Under the pieces are notes generated by a model that ran no database searches, had not been told where the DNA came from, and saw nothing but the letters and a program-made list of their open reading frames with translations. A DNA stretch of 64,000 bases, taken from the NCBI RefSeq assembly GCF_900142025.1, contig NZ_FQZM01000006.1, positions 39,915 to 103,914 on the forward strand. The letters run 5' to 3'. Numbering within the stretch: position 1 is the stretch's first letter; each line of letters opens with the position of its first letter. The position numbers and the translations under genes are program-made. Source of the DNA: Desulfofundulus thermosubterraneus DSM 16057. GTDB lineage: Bacteria; Bacillota; Desulfotomaculia; Desulfotomaculales; Desulfovirgulaceae. Of the stretch, positions 38,184 through 50,054 are shown piece by piece.

Positions 38184-39515
38184 ATGCACCTGTTCAAGTG
38201 GCTTTACCCCGGTATGCATATCAAGCGGTGGCTGGCCCTGGCCTTATTGGGCCTGGTGCTTGCTGCTGCCGGCATCTGCCTTTTGGGCCGGTATCTGCCC
38301 CGGGAGCACCAGGCGGTGCTGCTGGCCTGGCTTGCAGAGCTTTTCGGGCCGGGGCGGGTTTGGATCGCGGGCGCGATTCTCCTGGTTCTGGGTCTGCCGG
38401 CCCTGGCTTACGGGAACTTCAAGGCCTTTAAATCGGTGTTGGACGTCCTGGCGCCCGGAGAGCGCACGCGCCTAGCGGAAATTATCTATACCCGCCAGCA
38501 CCTGCGCCGGGGACCCCGCATAGTGGTAATTGGCGGGGGTACGGGGCTGTCCGTATTGTTGAGGGGCTTGAAAGAGTATACCAGCAATATTACGGCCATT
38601 GTTACCGTGGCTGATGACGGGGGAAGTTCCGGCCGGCTAAGGGGAGAGCTGGGTATGCTTCCCCCGGGTGATATCCGCAACTGCCTGGTAGCCCTGGCCG
38701 ATAAGGAATCGTTGATGGAGGACCTGCTCCAGTACCGCTTTAAGAGCGGCGACCTGGCCGGACACAACCTGGGCAACCTGCTCCTGGCCGCGCTAAACCA
38801 CATGGCCGGGGGGTTTCACGAAGCCGTGCAGGCCTTAAGCAAGGTGCTGGCCGTCAGGGGGCAGGTATTGCCCGTTACTCTGCAGAATGTGGTCCTGGGG
38901 GCGGAACTATCCGACGGCACGCTGGTATACGGGGAATCCACCATACCCGGATGCAGGAAGCCTATTAAGCGGGTCTTCCTGGTGCCCGGAGATTGCTACC
39001 CCCTGCCCGAGGCGCTGCAGGCCATTGCCGGGGCCGATGCGGTGGTGTTGGGGCCGGGCAGCCTTTACACCAGCATTCTGCCCAACCTCCTGGTGCGAGG
39101 AATTCCCGAGGCCATTGCCCGCACCAGGGCCGTGCGAGTCTACGTCTGCAACGTGATGACCCAGCCCGGGGAAACCGACGGTTACGCCGCCAGCGATCAT
39201 CTCCAGGCTATTTTCACCCACGCCGGTCCCATTGTGGATTACGTGGTGGTCAACCAGGGCGGCATACCGGCCCGGTTAAAGGTACGCTACCGCCGGGAGG
39301 GATCCGTGCCGGTTGCGGTGGATGAAGAGAAGCTGCGGCAGATGGGAGTCGAGGTCATCGGGGCCGACCTGGTGCACGAAAGCAATGTAGTCCGCCATCA
39401 CCCCGACAAACTGGCCCGGCTGATTTTGGAGCTGGCCCTCCTGGAGCGCAAAACGGGGGAACCCTTCAGGTTGCTCGGCCCCGTTAACGGCGGCCTCCGT
39501 TCGGGGCGCATGTGA
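38184..39515 (+). CDS. yvcK: YvcK/GlmR family protein with N-terminal membrane region
   Basis: This protein of about 443 residues has the YvcK (CofD-like) domain: IGGGTGLSVLLRGLKEY, VADDGGSSGRLRGELGM, PPGDIRNCLVALAD. YvcK binds UDP-GlcNAc and tunes carbon flow into cell-wall precursors. Bacillus YvcK is about 317 residues and soluble. This one has an extra N-terminal 110 residues with two hydrophobic segments (WLALALLGLVLAAAGICLL and one near IAGAILLVLGLPALAYG), so it is probably membrane-anchored. ATG 38184 has AGGGGTG seven bases upstream. It lies between rapZ and whiA as in many Firmicutes. Confidence 0.93.
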   Translation: MHLFKWLYPGMHIKRWLALALLGLVLAAAGICLLGRYLPREHQAVLLAWLAELFGPGRVWIAGAILLVLGLPALAYGNFKAFKSVLDVLAPGERTRLAEIIYTRQHLRRGPRIVVIGGGTGLSVLLRGLKEYTSNITAIVTVADDGGSSGRLRGELGMLPPGDIRNCLVALADKESLMEDLLQYRFKSGDLAGHNLGNLLLAALNHMAGGFHEAVQALSKVLAVRGQVLPVTLQNVVLGAELSDGTLVYGESTIPGCRKPIKRVFLVPGDCYPLPEALQAIAGADAVVLGPGSLYTSILPNLLVRGIPEAIARTRAVRVYVCNVMTQPGETDGYAASDHLQAIFTHAGPIVDYVVVNQGGIPARLKVRYRREGSVPVAVDEEKLRQMGVEVIGADLVHESNVVRHHPDKLARLILELALLERKTGEPFRLLGPVNGGLRSGRM

Positions 39516-39536
39516 TCCGGCTAATAAGTTAACCAG

Positions 39537-39563
39537 CCTTCCGCGGAATGCGGAGGGTTTTTT
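39537..39563 (+). terminator. Terminator after yvcK
   Basis: CCTTCCGC at 39537-39544 pairs (one G-U) with GCGGAGGG at 39550-39557, followed by six Ts. Confidence 0.85.
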
Positions 39564-39708
39564 GTCGAAACGGCAGTTGTCAGGGCTAAAGCCGGGTGTT
39601 AAGATCTTAATTAAGACCAGAGAATTTAAGACCAGTAAATCCGGTCGGATGCGCTCGACACTCATTTTTCTTAAAAGTCTTATTTTCTGAAGAAATCTGG
39701 AGGAGTAG

Positions 39709-40560
39709 ATGAGCAAAAGGATTTTAATCGCCATCGTAACGCTGCCCCTGCTTTTTCTGCTGGTTCTGGGCGGCACCCGGTATGCCGCCGATTCCCTGGC
39801 GCAGAGCCTGGCCCCTCCCCTTCCGCCACCTGGGCGGGGAGAGAGAGGGATACCCATTCTGATGTACCACAAGGTAAACCCCGACCCCCGTGCGGGAGGC
39901 CTGGGGTTGCGGGTGCCCCCGCAAAAGTTTGCCCGGCACATGGAGTACCTGGCCGACCACGGGTTTCATACAGTTTCCCTTACCGACGTGGTGGATCACT
40001 TCCAAAAGGGCAAACCTCTCCCGATCCGGCCGGTGGTAATTACCTTTGACGACGGCTACCTGGATAATTATACTTACGCTTTTCCTATTCTAAAGAAGTA
40101 TGGTTTTACCGCTACCATTTTTGTGGTAGCCCATACGGTAGGCAAGACAAATACCTTCGATGCCGGAAGACAACCTGTAAACAAAATGGCCGGCTGGCGG
40201 GAGCTTAAGGAGATGGCCGATTACGGCATAACCATCGGCGCCCATACCCTGGATCACCCCCGCTTGACCCGGATTCCCCTGGAGGAAGCCCGGCGCCAGA
40301 TAAAGGAAAGCAAGGCCCTCCTGGAAGCGGGGTTGGGGCGTCCGGTGGAGGTTTTCAGCTATCCCTACGGCAGGTACAACCGGGAACTGGCCCTGGCGGT
40401 GAGAGAAAGCGGGTACCGGGCAGCCGTGACCACAGAACAGGGTCTGGCCTGCCTCGGGGATGACCCTTTTACCCTGAAACGGATAAGGGTGATGGGCAGT
40501 TACGACCTGCAGAAATTCATCACAGAGTTGGTAAAACATTATTATCCCCCTCACAGTTGA
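39709..40560 (+). CDS. Polysaccharide deacetylase (NodB domain), exported
   Basis: This 283-residue protein has an N-terminal membrane anchor (IVTLPLLFLLVLGGT) and a NodB deacetylase domain. Metal and catalytic motifs are ITFDDGYLDNYTY, GAHTLDHPRLTR (the HxxxH zinc pair) and FSYPYGRYN. It probably removes acetyl groups from peptidoglycan or another extracellular polysaccharide. GGAGGAG lies three bases before the ATG. It is inserted between yvcK and whiA, which are usually adjacent, and has a terminator on its upstream side, so it is a separate unit. Confidence 0.92.
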   Translation: MSKRILIAIVTLPLLFLLVLGGTRYAADSLAQSLAPPLPPPGRGERGIPILMYHKVNPDPRAGGLGLRVPPQKFARHMEYLADHGFHTVSLTDVVDHFQKGKPLPIRPVVITFDDGYLDNYTYAFPILKKYGFTATIFVVAHTVGKTNTFDAGRQPVNKMAGWRELKEMADYGITIGAHTLDHPRLTRIPLEEARRQIKESKALLEAGLGRPVEVFSYPYGRYNRELALAVRESGYRAAVTTEQGLACLGDDPFTLKRIRVMGSYDLQKFITELVKHYYPPHS

Positions 40561-40651
40561 GAGGTGGGAAGTGAGAGGCAGGAAGTGGGATTAAGAAGGA
40601 ATCCGGCTTTAGCCGGATTCCGACCTTAAAATCTCACCTCACGTCTCTCAA
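40557..40651. repeat. GGAAT-core hairpin repeat, copy 2
   Basis: The perfect core GGAATCCGGCT (40598-40608) and AGCCGGATTCC (40611-40621) is surrounded by imperfect arms such as TTGAGAG (40557-40563) and CTCTCAA (40645-40651). Its plan matches the element at 23091-23175. It overlaps the deacetylase stop codon and may also end its transcript. Confidence 0.7.
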
Positions 40652-40663
40652 ATAACTCCGGTG

Positions 40664-40672
40664 TGGTATAAT
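40664..40672 (+). promoter_or_regulatory. Extended -10 promoter for whiA
   Basis: TGGTATAAT, a perfect extended -10 element, lies 20 bases before the whiA ATG. No good -35 is visible. Confidence 0.55.
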
Positions 40673-40691
40673 ATCAACAAGGTGAATGTAA

Positions 40692-41636
40692 ATGTCCTTT
40701 TCTACCCTGACCAAAAATGAACTGGCCCGGGTGGTGGGGAAGGAAAAATGCTGCCGGTTGGCCGAACTGGCCGCCCTGGTCAAAATGGACGGTAGCCTGT
40801 CCATTGGAACGGGACCTGAAGCCGCCCTTACAATCGGTACCGGTAATGCAGCTGTAGCCCGCAAAATATTTTCCCTTTTCAAAGAAATCTTTGGTGTACA
40901 TACCGAGGTTGTGGTAAAGCGTAAGAACCGGCTGCGCAAAAAAAACCTCTACCAGGTGCGAGTTTCCCCCCCGACCGGGATGGCCGAAATCTTGCGCCGC
41001 CTGGGTATGGTGGATGCCCGGGGTCAGTTGACCGGGGGCATCCCCAGGGAACTGGTGCGCCGGGAATGCTGCCGCCGGGCCTATTTGCGTGGGGCTTTCC
41101 TGGGGGGCGGTTCGGTGAACAACCCCGAAGGCAACTATCACCTGGAGATCATCACGGGCAACGCCGAACATGCGCGGGCGCTAGGCCGGCTGATGGGGGA
41201 ATTTGGCCTGGATGCGCGGGTAAGCGCCCGCAAAAACTGGCATGTGGTATATTTAAAGGATAGCGACCAGATTGTAGCCCTGCTGAATATCATGGGAGCC
41301 CATACGGCCCTTTTAGATTTTGAAAACGTGCGCATATACAAAGACATGCGCAACCAGGTGAACCGCCTGGTAAACTGTGAAACAGCCAACCTGAACAAGG
41401 TTGTGGATGCAGCCCTACGCCAGGTGGAGAATATCCGTTTTATTGCCGCCACTATGGGGCTGGAAAAGCTTCCGCCAGCTTTACGGCAGGTGGCCGAGGC
41501 TCGCCTGCAGTATCCTGATGCAAGCCTGAGGGAACTGGGAGAAATACTCGAGCCCCGGGTGGGAAAATCGGGCGTGAACCACCGGCTGCGCAGGTTGGAT
41601 GAAATTGCCAACAGGCTCCGGCATGGCAGGGAATGA
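40692..41636 (+). CDS. whiA: WhiA, DNA-binding protein with LAGLIDADG-like fold
   Basis: WhiA is a conserved Gram-positive protein that binds DNA and affects division and chromosome segregation (and sporulation in Streptomyces). The 314 residues show the N-terminal domain ([16 protein letters not shown]), the homing-endonuclease-like middle ([19 protein letters not shown]) and a C-terminal helix-turn-helix ([19 protein letters not shown]). Start ATG 40692 has AAGGTGA upstream. No HPr/Crh gene follows whiA here, unlike in Bacillus; rpoN follows after 150 bases. Confidence 0.95.
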   Translation: MSFSTLTKNELARVVGKEKCCRLAELAALVKMDGSLSIGTGPEAALTIGTGNAAVARKIFSLFKEIFGVHTEVVVKRKNRLRKKNLYQVRVSPPTGMAEILRRLGMVDARGQLTGGIPRELVRRECCRRAYLRGAFLGGGSVNNPEGNYHLEIITGNAEHARALGRLMGEFGLDARVSARKNWHVVYLKDSDQIVALLNIMGAHTALLDFENVRIYKDMRNQVNRLVNCETANLNKVVDAALRQVENIRFIAATMGLEKLPPALRQVAEARLQYPDASLRELGEILEPRVGKSGVNHRLRRLDEIANRLRHGRE

Positions 41637-41786
41637 AACAATTACCGTCCGAATATGCTGGTACCGGGCAAAAGGCGGCAGGAGAAAATCGCGGTTTTAG
41701 AGAATAAATATTCTTTAGAGAATTAATTAATCTTCCGGGACTTAATTAACGTTATTAATGGCGGAGCTTTGGAGGAGTGAAGGCCT

Positions 41787-43202
41787 ATGCGCCTGGGTTA
41801 CGGACTTAACGTGGAACAAACGCAAAAGTTAATCATGACTCCCGAGCTGCGTCAGGCCATAACCGTACTGCAGCTGTCTTCTCTGGAGCTTTCTCTGTAT
41901 ATAGAACAGCAACTGCAGGAGAATCCCCTTCTGGAGTTGCGGGAAGAGGAAGGCGACGGAAACGGGGAAGAAAGAGAATTTGAGTGGGAGCTTGAGAGGG
42001 AGGAAGAAAACAGGGAATACGATCTGGACTGGGAGGAGTATTTCCAGGATTCTAGCGATCTGGGTTTTCCCCGGGCGGAGCGGGATCCCGAGCTCCCTGC
42101 CCACAATTACGAAAGTTTCCTTTCCCAGGCGCCTACCCTGATGGAACACCTGATGTTCCAGCTGTATTTGAGCAAGTGTAGCCCCGAGGCAAGGGTTATC
42201 GGCGAATACCTGATCGGCAATATTGACGAGCACGGCTACCTCCAGACCAGTGTGGAGGAGGCCGCCAAACAGCTGGCCGTGCACCCCCAGGCTGTGGAAG
42301 AGACGCTGAAACTAATCCAGACCTTTGACCCGCCGGGGGTAGGTGCCCGTACCCTTCAGGAATGCCTGCTCATTCAGGTTAATCAGTTGGGCATTAATGA
42401 TACGCTACTGGAAAGGATTATCCGCCATCACCTGGTGGATCTGGCCAGGGGCAAATTTAACCGTCTGGCTCAGCAGTTCAATGTCCATGTCCGTGACATC
42501 CAGCGAGTGGCCGATATTTTGAAAACCCTTGACCCGAAGCCCGGCCGCAATTTCTCAACCCCCCATGACGTGCGCTACGTGGTACCGGATATCGTGGTGG
42601 AAAAAGTGGGAGACGACTATGTCATCCTTATCAACGATGTATCCGTGCCCCGCCTGACCATCAACCATACCTACCGCTCCGTGCTCAGCCAGCAGGAAAA
42701 CTATGATTCCCGCACTCGCCGGTTTGTGGAAAGCAAGCTCAATGCGGCGGCCTGGTTGATCCGCAGCATAGAACAGCGGCGTTTGACCCTTTACAAGGTG
42801 GCTAGCTGCCTGGTGCAGCTGCAGCGGGATTTTTTGGACCACGGGGTGAAATATTTAAAACCTCTTAATTTAAAACAGGTGGCTGAAATGGTCGGCCTGC
42901 ACGAGTCTACCGTAAGCAGGGCCACTTCCAACAAGTATATCCAGACCCCCCAGGGAGTATTTGAAATGAAATATTTCTTCCCTACCGGGATTAACAGCGA
43001 CGGTGGGAACCTGACCTCCGCTGAAAGTATTAAGAAGATGCTCCAGGAAATCGTGGCGGCGGAGGATCCCAAAGAGCCCTTAAATGACCAGAAGATTGCA
43101 GAAATTTTATGTAAACAGGGAATTCACATCTCCCGGCGCACCGTAGCTAAATACCGGGGCGAACTGGGCATCCCCCCCGTGCAGCAGAGGAAGCGCTACT
43201 AA
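41787..43202 (+). CDS. rpoN: RNA polymerase sigma-54 factor
   Basis: RpoN is the alternative sigma factor that needs ATP-driven enhancer-binding activators. The 471 residues contain region I rich in Q and L (QTQKLIMTPELRQAITVLQL), an acidic region II, the core-binding domain, the helix-turn-helix (LKQVAEMVGLHESTVSRATS) and the RpoN box SRRTVAKYRGELGIP. GGAGGAG lies upstream of the ATG. A terminator separates it from gap. The classic Bacillus place for cggR, just before gap, is occupied by this gene. No sigma-54 activator gene is in the window. Confidence 0.96.
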   Translation: MRLGYGLNVEQTQKLIMTPELRQAITVLQLSSLELSLYIEQQLQENPLLELREEEGDGNGEEREFEWELEREEENREYDLDWEEYFQDSSDLGFPRAERDPELPAHNYESFLSQAPTLMEHLMFQLYLSKCSPEARVIGEYLIGNIDEHGYLQTSVEEAAKQLAVHPQAVEETLKLIQTFDPPGVGARTLQECLLIQVNQLGINDTLLERIIRHHLVDLARGKFNRLAQQFNVHVRDIQRVADILKTLDPKPGRNFSTPHDVRYVVPDIVVEKVGDDYVILINDVSVPRLTINHTYRSVLSQQENYDSRTRRFVESKLNAAAWLIRSIEQRRLTLYKVASCLVQLQRDFLDHGVKYLKPLNLKQVAEMVGLHESTVSRATSNKYIQTPQGVFEMKYFFPTGINSDGGNLTSAESIKKMLQEIVAAEDPKEPLNDQKIAEILCKQGIHISRRTVAKYRGELGIPPVQQRKRY

Positions 43203-43290
43203 GTCCTTTGCAGATTATCCTGCGGTATATTCCCTTTGCGATGGCCCGCGCACATCTGGAAAACTACCATACACGCACAGCTTTAAATCC

Positions 43291-43320
43291 GGGTACTGTT
43301 TTTAAACGGTACCCAATTTT
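43291..43320 (+). terminator. Terminator after rpoN
   Basis: GGGTACTGTTT at 43291-43301 pairs (one G-U) with AAACGGTACCC at 43304-43314, with a short loop, followed by AATTTTTT. Confidence 0.85.
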
Positions 43321-43437
43321 TTATGCCAATCAGCCAGAAAAAGGAGGAACTATTTAACTGGATAGCGAATAAGAATATCATAATTCAAATAAATTTTACT
43401 AAATGAGGTATACTATTGAAAGGAGCGAGAGGGAATA

Positions 43438-44469
43438 ATGACGGTAAAAATAGGGATTAATGGTTTCGGCCGGATTGGGAGGAATGTCCTGCGGGCATCT
43501 CTCCGGTATCCTGAGATCCAGGTGGTAGCCGTAAACCACAAGTCCCGGCGGCTTCCGGTGAATGGAAACTACGTCCGCACCCTTGCCCACGCTCTGAAAT
43601 ACGACTCGGTGCACGGCCGGCTGGACGCCGACGTGCAGGCCGGTGAGCGCTCCCTGGTGGTAAACGACCGGGAGATCGCTGTCTTTGCCGAAGCGGACCC
43701 CGCCAGCATCCCCTGGGGCAAACTGGGGGTGGATGTGGTGGTGGAGTCCACCGGCAGGTTCAAAACAGCGGAAGATGCCTCCGTACACCTTACCAGCGGG
43801 GCCAAAAAGGTGGTGATCAGCGCCCCGGCCAAGGGCGACGTCCTCACAGTGGTCATGGGCGTTAACGAGGAGCTTTATAATCCTGCCGTGCATCATGTGA
43901 TTTCCAACGCCTCCTGCACCACCAACTGCCTGGCGCCGGTGGCCAAAGTGCTGGATGAGCATTTCGGCATTGTCAAAGGTCTTATGACCACCGTCCATGC
44001 CTATACCAACGACCAGCAGATCCTGGATATGCCCCACCGGGACCTGCGCCGGGGCCGGGCCGCCGGTATGAGCATTATTCCCACTACCACCGGTGCAGCC
44101 AGGGCGGTGGAACTTGTGCTCCCGCAACTGAAAGGCAAGTTGAACGGTATGGCCATGCGGGTGCCCACGCCCAATGTCAGCGTGGTGGATTTTGTGGCCC
44201 AGTTGAGCCGTCCCGTTACGGTGGAGGAAGTAAACGGAGCTTTAAAGGATGCTTCCGAGGGCGGGCTTAAGGGGATCCTGGCCTACAGCGACCTGCCTTT
44301 GGTGTCGGTGGATTACTGCGGGGATCCCCACTCGGCCATTGTGGACGGCCCCTCGACCATGGTCATAGCCGAGGACATGGTTAAGGTGGTGGCCTGGTAC
44401 GACAATGAGTGGGGTTATTCAAACCGCATCCTGGACTTAATTTTATACATGGCACGGAGAGGATTTTAG
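43438..44469 (+). CDS. gap: Glyceraldehyde-3-phosphate dehydrogenase
   Basis: This 343-residue enzyme oxidises and phosphorylates glyceraldehyde-3-P. It has the Rossmann motif INGFGRIGRNVLRA, the catalytic Cys160 in SNASCTTNCLAP, and WYDNEWGYSNR near the end. Where NAD-specific enzymes have an aspartate after the second beta strand (VNDL), this one has AVNHKSRRLP with an insertion of several residues before TLAHALKYDSVHG. Loss of that Asp and gain of basic residues suggests NADP or dual use, as in GapB. AAAGGAG precedes the ATG, and a probable -10 TATACT lies at 43409. It heads the glycolytic run. Confidence 0.95.
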   Translation: MTVKIGINGFGRIGRNVLRASLRYPEIQVVAVNHKSRRLPVNGNYVRTLAHALKYDSVHGRLDADVQAGERSLVVNDREIAVFAEADPASIPWGKLGVDVVVESTGRFKTAEDASVHLTSGAKKVVISAPAKGDVLTVVMGVNEELYNPAVHHVISNASCTTNCLAPVAKVLDEHFGIVKGLMTTVHAYTNDQQILDMPHRDLRRGRAAGMSIIPTTTGAARAVELVLPQLKGKLNGMAMRVPTPNVSVVDFVAQLSRPVTVEEVNGALKDASEGGLKGILAYSDLPLVSVDYCGDPHSAIVDGPSTMVIAEDMVKVVAWYDNEWGYSNRILDLILYMARRGF

Positions 44470-44505
44470 TAAAACATGTCAAAGAATATACATAGGCAGA
44501 CATTT

Positions 44506-44605
44506 CCGGCGGGCCCCTGACGCGGCGCCCGCCGGAACAGGTAATGGGCAATACTAAATAAAAAGGGCGGCGCCCTTCCCCGGCCCTTTCGCCGGGAGGG
44601 AAGAT
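44506..44605 (+). other. Structured gap-pgk intergenic region
   Basis: CCGGCGGGC (44506-44514) pairs perfectly with GCCCGCCGG (44527-44535). A second set of complementary GC-rich segments lies between about 44566 and 44604 (GGGCGGCGCCC, and CTTCCCCGGC with GCCGGGAGGGAAG). Neither is followed by a T-run, so these may be RNA processing or stability elements rather than terminators. Confidence 0.4.
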
Positions 44606-44660
44606 TACCGCCCGAATATTATGCCGCGAATTTATTTCATTTCGGTAGGGAGGTATATGC

Positions 44661-45848
44661 GTGATTAAAACTATCCGGGACTTGGAAGTGACCGGTAAAC
44701 GGGTCCTGGTACGGGTGGACTTTAACGTACCCCTGGACCAGGAAGGTAATGTTGCCGATGATACCCGGATCCGGGCGGCACTGCCGACCATACAGTACCT
44801 GATTGACAGGCAGGCCAGGGTAATCCTGGCCTCCCATTTGGGGCGTCCCAAGGGCAAAGTGGACGACCGCTACCGCCTGGATCCGGTGGCCCGGCGCCTT
44901 TCGGAGTTGCTGGGCAAGCCGGTGGTCAAGGTGGACGACTGTGTAGGGGATGAACCCAGGCAGGCCATCGACGGAATGCAGCCCGGCGATGTGGTGCTGC
45001 TGGAAAATGTGCGTTTTTACCCCGGGGAGGAAAAAAACGATGAAAAGTTTGCCCGGCAGCTGGCCGAACTGGCCGACGTTTATGTAAACGACGCTTTCGG
45101 CACCGCCCACAGAGCCCACGCCTCCACCGAGGGGGTAGCCCACTTTTTGCCCGCCGCGGCCGGGTTCTTGATGGAAAAGGAAATTACCGTGCTGAGCCAG
45201 GCCCTGTCCAACCCCACCCGTCCCTTTGTGGCCATCCTGGGTGGGGCCAAGGTTTCCGATAAGATTGGCGTGATTGAAAACCTCCTGGGCAAGGTGGATG
45301 CCCTGCTCATCGGCGGGGGCATGGCCAATACCTTCCTGGCCGCCAGGGGTTTTGCGCTGGGCAAGTCGCTGCTGGAAGCGGACCGGGTGGCCCTGGCCCG
45401 GGACTTAATGGCCCGGGCGGAAAAGGCGGGCGTTAAGCTGCTGCTGCCCGTGGACCTGGTGGTTGCCGAGGCGGCCCGCCCGGAAGCAGAACCCAGGGTG
45501 GTACCGGTGGATTCTGTGCCGGAAGAGTGGATGGCCCTGGACATCGGCCCGAAAACGGTAGAAACCTTTGCCGCCGAGGTGCACGATGCCGGTACCGTCA
45601 TCTGGAACGGCCCCATGGGTGTTTTTGAGATGGCCCCCTTTGCTGCGGGCACCTTTGGCCTGGCGAAGGCGCTGGCCGACAGCAAGGCTACCACCATCGT
45701 GGGCGGGGGAGATACGGCGGCGGCGGTGGAAAAGGCCGGGGTGGCCGGCAGGATGTCCCATATCTCCACCGGCGGCGGCGCCTCTCTGGAGTTTCTGGAA
45801 GGGAAGGTTCTGCCCGGCGTGGCCGTGTTAATGGACACAGGGAAGTGA
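44661..45848 (+). CDS. pgk: Phosphoglycerate kinase
   Basis: This 395-residue enzyme transfers phosphate from 1,3-bisphosphoglycerate to ADP. It shows [39 protein letters not shown] and the nucleotide-binding [13 protein letters not shown]. The start is GTG 44661 with GGGAGGT six bases upstream. It belongs to the gap-pgk-tpiA-gpmI-eno glycolytic series, but nearly 190 bases with strong hairpins separate it from gap. Confidence 0.97.
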   Translation: MIKTIRDLEVTGKRVLVRVDFNVPLDQEGNVADDTRIRAALPTIQYLIDRQARVILASHLGRPKGKVDDRYRLDPVARRLSELLGKPVVKVDDCVGDEPRQAIDGMQPGDVVLLENVRFYPGEEKNDEKFARQLAELADVYVNDAFGTAHRAHASTEGVAHFLPAAAGFLMEKEITVLSQALSNPTRPFVAILGGAKVSDKIGVIENLLGKVDALLIGGGMANTFLAARGFALGKSLLEADRVALARDLMARAEKAGVKLLLPVDLVVAEAARPEAEPRVVPVDSVPEEWMALDIGPKTVETFAAEVHDAGTVIWNGPMGVFEMAPFAAGTFGLAKALADSKATTIVGGGDTAAAVEKAGVAGRMSHISTGGGASLEFLEGKVLPGVAVLMDTGK

Positions 45849-45861
45849 GGGAGAGATAAAC

Positions 45862-46623
<762 letters not shown>

Positions 46624-46692
46624 ACCGCCAAACGGCGCTTTTATTGCAAAACAGGCCAAGCCAATCTATTTTCAACATCCTGGAGGTTTCTG

Positions 46693-48240
46693 ATGGAAAT
46701 AAAGCATGTCCCCATGGTCCTGGTTATCCTGGACGGCTGGGGCCTGAGGGATGAACAAACAGGAAATGCCATAGCCCAGGCCAAAACACCCAATATGGAT
46801 CGCTTTTGGGCCAGCTATCCCCACACCACCCTGGGAACATCGGGAGAGGATGTGGGCCTGCCCGACGGTCAGATGGGCAATTCGGAGGTGGGGCACCTCA
46901 ATATCGGGGCTGGGCGCATTGTCTACCAGGAGCTGACCCGCATTTCCCGGGCCATCAGGGACGGCAGCTTTTTTACCAATGAAGCTCTGGTGGCGGCCGT
47001 GGAACATGTCCGGGCCGGCAACGGGGCGCTGCATTTGATGGGTCTTTTGTCCGACGGCGGCGTGCACAGCCATATTACCCACCTCTTTGCCCTGCTGGAA
47101 CTGGCCAGGAGGCATAATTTGCCGCGGGTGTACGTACACTGTTTCCTGGACGGCCGGGACGTTCCCCCCGACAATGCCGGGGAATACATCCGTCAGCTGG
47201 AAGAAAAGTGCCGGGAACTGGGTACGGGCAGGATTGCCACGGTCATGGGGCGCTATTACGCCATGGACCGGGACCGCCGCTGGGACCGTACCAGAAGGGC
47301 ATATGAGGCCATGGTCCTGGGGGAAGGGTTAAAGGCGCCTTCCGCCATGCAGGCCCTGGAAGAAGCATACCGGCGCGGGGAGACTGACGAGTTTGTACAG
47401 CCTACGGTAATTACCGGGGGAGATGCTCCCGTGGCGGTGGTGAAAGACGGCGATGCGGTGATCTTTTACAATTTCCGCCCCGACCGGGCCAGGCAGATCA
47501 CCCGGGCCTTTGTGGACGAGGATTTTGCCGGCTTTGAGCGCCCGGCAAACCGCCCGCGCGTGCATTTTACCTGCATGACCCTTTACGATAAAACCATAAA
47601 TGCTCCGGTAGCCTTCAAACCACACCATCCCACCAACACCCTGGGGGAAGTGATCAGCCGCTTGGGGCTAAAACAGCTGCGCCTGGCCGAAACGGAAAAA
47701 TACGCCCACGTCACCTTTTTCTTAAACGGGGGAGTGGAAACGCCTTATCCCGGTGAAGACCGCCTTTTAATTCCCTCCCCCAAGGTGGCCACTTACGATC
47801 AGAAACCGGAAATGAGCGCCCCGGAGGTTACGAACGCCTTCCTGGAACAGCTGGCTGCGGATAAATACCAGGTAATCATCATGAATTATGCCAATGCGGA
47901 CATGGTGGGTCATACCGGTGACATGGCTGCGGCGGTCAAGGCCATTGAAACCGTAGACCGGTGCCTGGGCAGGGTGGTGGGGGCCGTGCTGGAAAAGCGT
48001 GGTACGGTCATTATTACTGCCGATCACGGTAATGCCGATGAAATGCTGGATCCAAACGGACACCCCCATACCGCCCATACCAACAACCGGGCTCCCTTTA
48101 TACTGATCGGGAAGGATCTCGGGCAAGTGAAACTTCGTCCGGGGGGCATTCTGGCGGATATAGCCCCGACCATGCTGGACCTGATGGGGATTTCCAGGCC
48201 GCCGGAAATGACCGGTGAGTCGTTAATTATGGAGTGTTAG
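46693..48240 (+). CDS. gpmI: Cofactor-independent phosphoglycerate mutase
   Basis: This is the Mn-dependent mutase that interconverts 3- and 2-phosphoglycerate, 515 residues. It starts with [16 protein letters not shown], has the phosphoserine motif [31 protein letters not shown] and the metal motif [17 protein letters not shown] site lies just before the ATG. It lies 69 bases after tpiA. Confidence 0.97.
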   Translation: MEIKHVPMVLVILDGWGLRDEQTGNAIAQAKTPNMDRFWASYPHTTLGTSGEDVGLPDGQMGNSEVGHLNIGAGRIVYQELTRISRAIRDGSFFTNEALVAAVEHVRAGNGALHLMGLLSDGGVHSHITHLFALLELARRHNLPRVYVHCFLDGRDVPPDNAGEYIRQLEEKCRELGTGRIATVMGRYYAMDRDRRWDRTRRAYEAMVLGEGLKAPSAMQALEEAYRRGETDEFVQPTVITGGDAPVAVVKDGDAVIFYNFRPDRARQITRAFVDEDFAGFERPANRPRVHFTCMTLYDKTINAPVAFKPHHPTNTLGEVISRLGLKQLRLAETEKYAHVTFFLNGGVETPYPGEDRLLIPSPKVATYDQKPEMSAPEVTNAFLEQLAADKYQVIIMNYANADMVGHTGDMAAAVKAIETVDRCLGRVVGAVLEKRGTVIITADHGNADEMLDPNGHPHTAHTNNRAPFILIGKDLGQVKLRPGGILADIAPTMLDLMGISRPPEMTGESLIMEC

Positions 48241-49605
<1,365 letters not shown>

Positions 49606-49635
49606 TTGTCAATTATTATTGTTGTATGCTATAAT
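49606..49635 (+). promoter_or_regulatory. Promoter for secG
   Basis: TTGTCA at 49606-49611 and TATAAT at 49630-49635, 18 bases apart. TG one base before the -10 adds an extended -10 element. The SecG start is about 30 bases downstream. Confidence 0.75.
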
Positions 49636-49665
49636 AACAACGAATGGAAGGGGAGGTGCCTGCGA

Positions 49666-49893
49666 GTGCTAAAGGGCGTTTTAATAGCCTTTCACGTTCT
49701 CTTAAGCATTGCTCTCATTGCCACAGTTCTTTTGCAGTCAGGAAGAAGTGCCGGGCTCTCCGGGGCCATAGCCGGGGGAGCGGAGGTTTTGTTCGGTAAA
49801 AAGAAAGGGTTGGACGAATTTTTCAGCAAACTGACTACGGTAGTGGCGGTGTTATTTGCTATTACATCACTGGTTTTGGGCTTATGGATATAA
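49666..49893 (+). CDS. secG: Preprotein translocase subunit SecG
   Basis: SecG is a small accessory subunit of the SecYEG channel. The 75 residues have two hydrophobic segments ([20 protein letters not shown] and [17 protein letters not shown]) joined by a loop with [20 protein letters not shown], the family pattern. The GTG at 49666 has GGGGAGGTG eight bases upstream. SecG genes after eno are common in Firmicutes. Confidence 0.93.
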   Translation: MLKGVLIAFHVLLSIALIATVLLQSGRSAGLSGAIAGGAEVLFGKKKGLDEFFSKLTTVVAVLFAITSLVLGLWI

Positions 49894-50054
49894 GCCCATT
49901 GTCTTATTCTTTGCAGGCTGCCAGCCACCAGCCAGAAGATTTATAAAAGAAAGGTGTGCGGCGCCTGTTACCGGGAAGGGGAGGTGATCGGGAGGGGGAG
50001 GTTAGGTATTTTATGACAGGCTGTTTAAAAAATTAACCATGGGGGGGAATATTC

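Noticed and set aside
43203..43437. Sigma-54 promoter before gap
   Set aside because: No TGGCAC-N5-TTGC-like element (GG and GC with correct spacing) is visible in the rpoN-gap gap.
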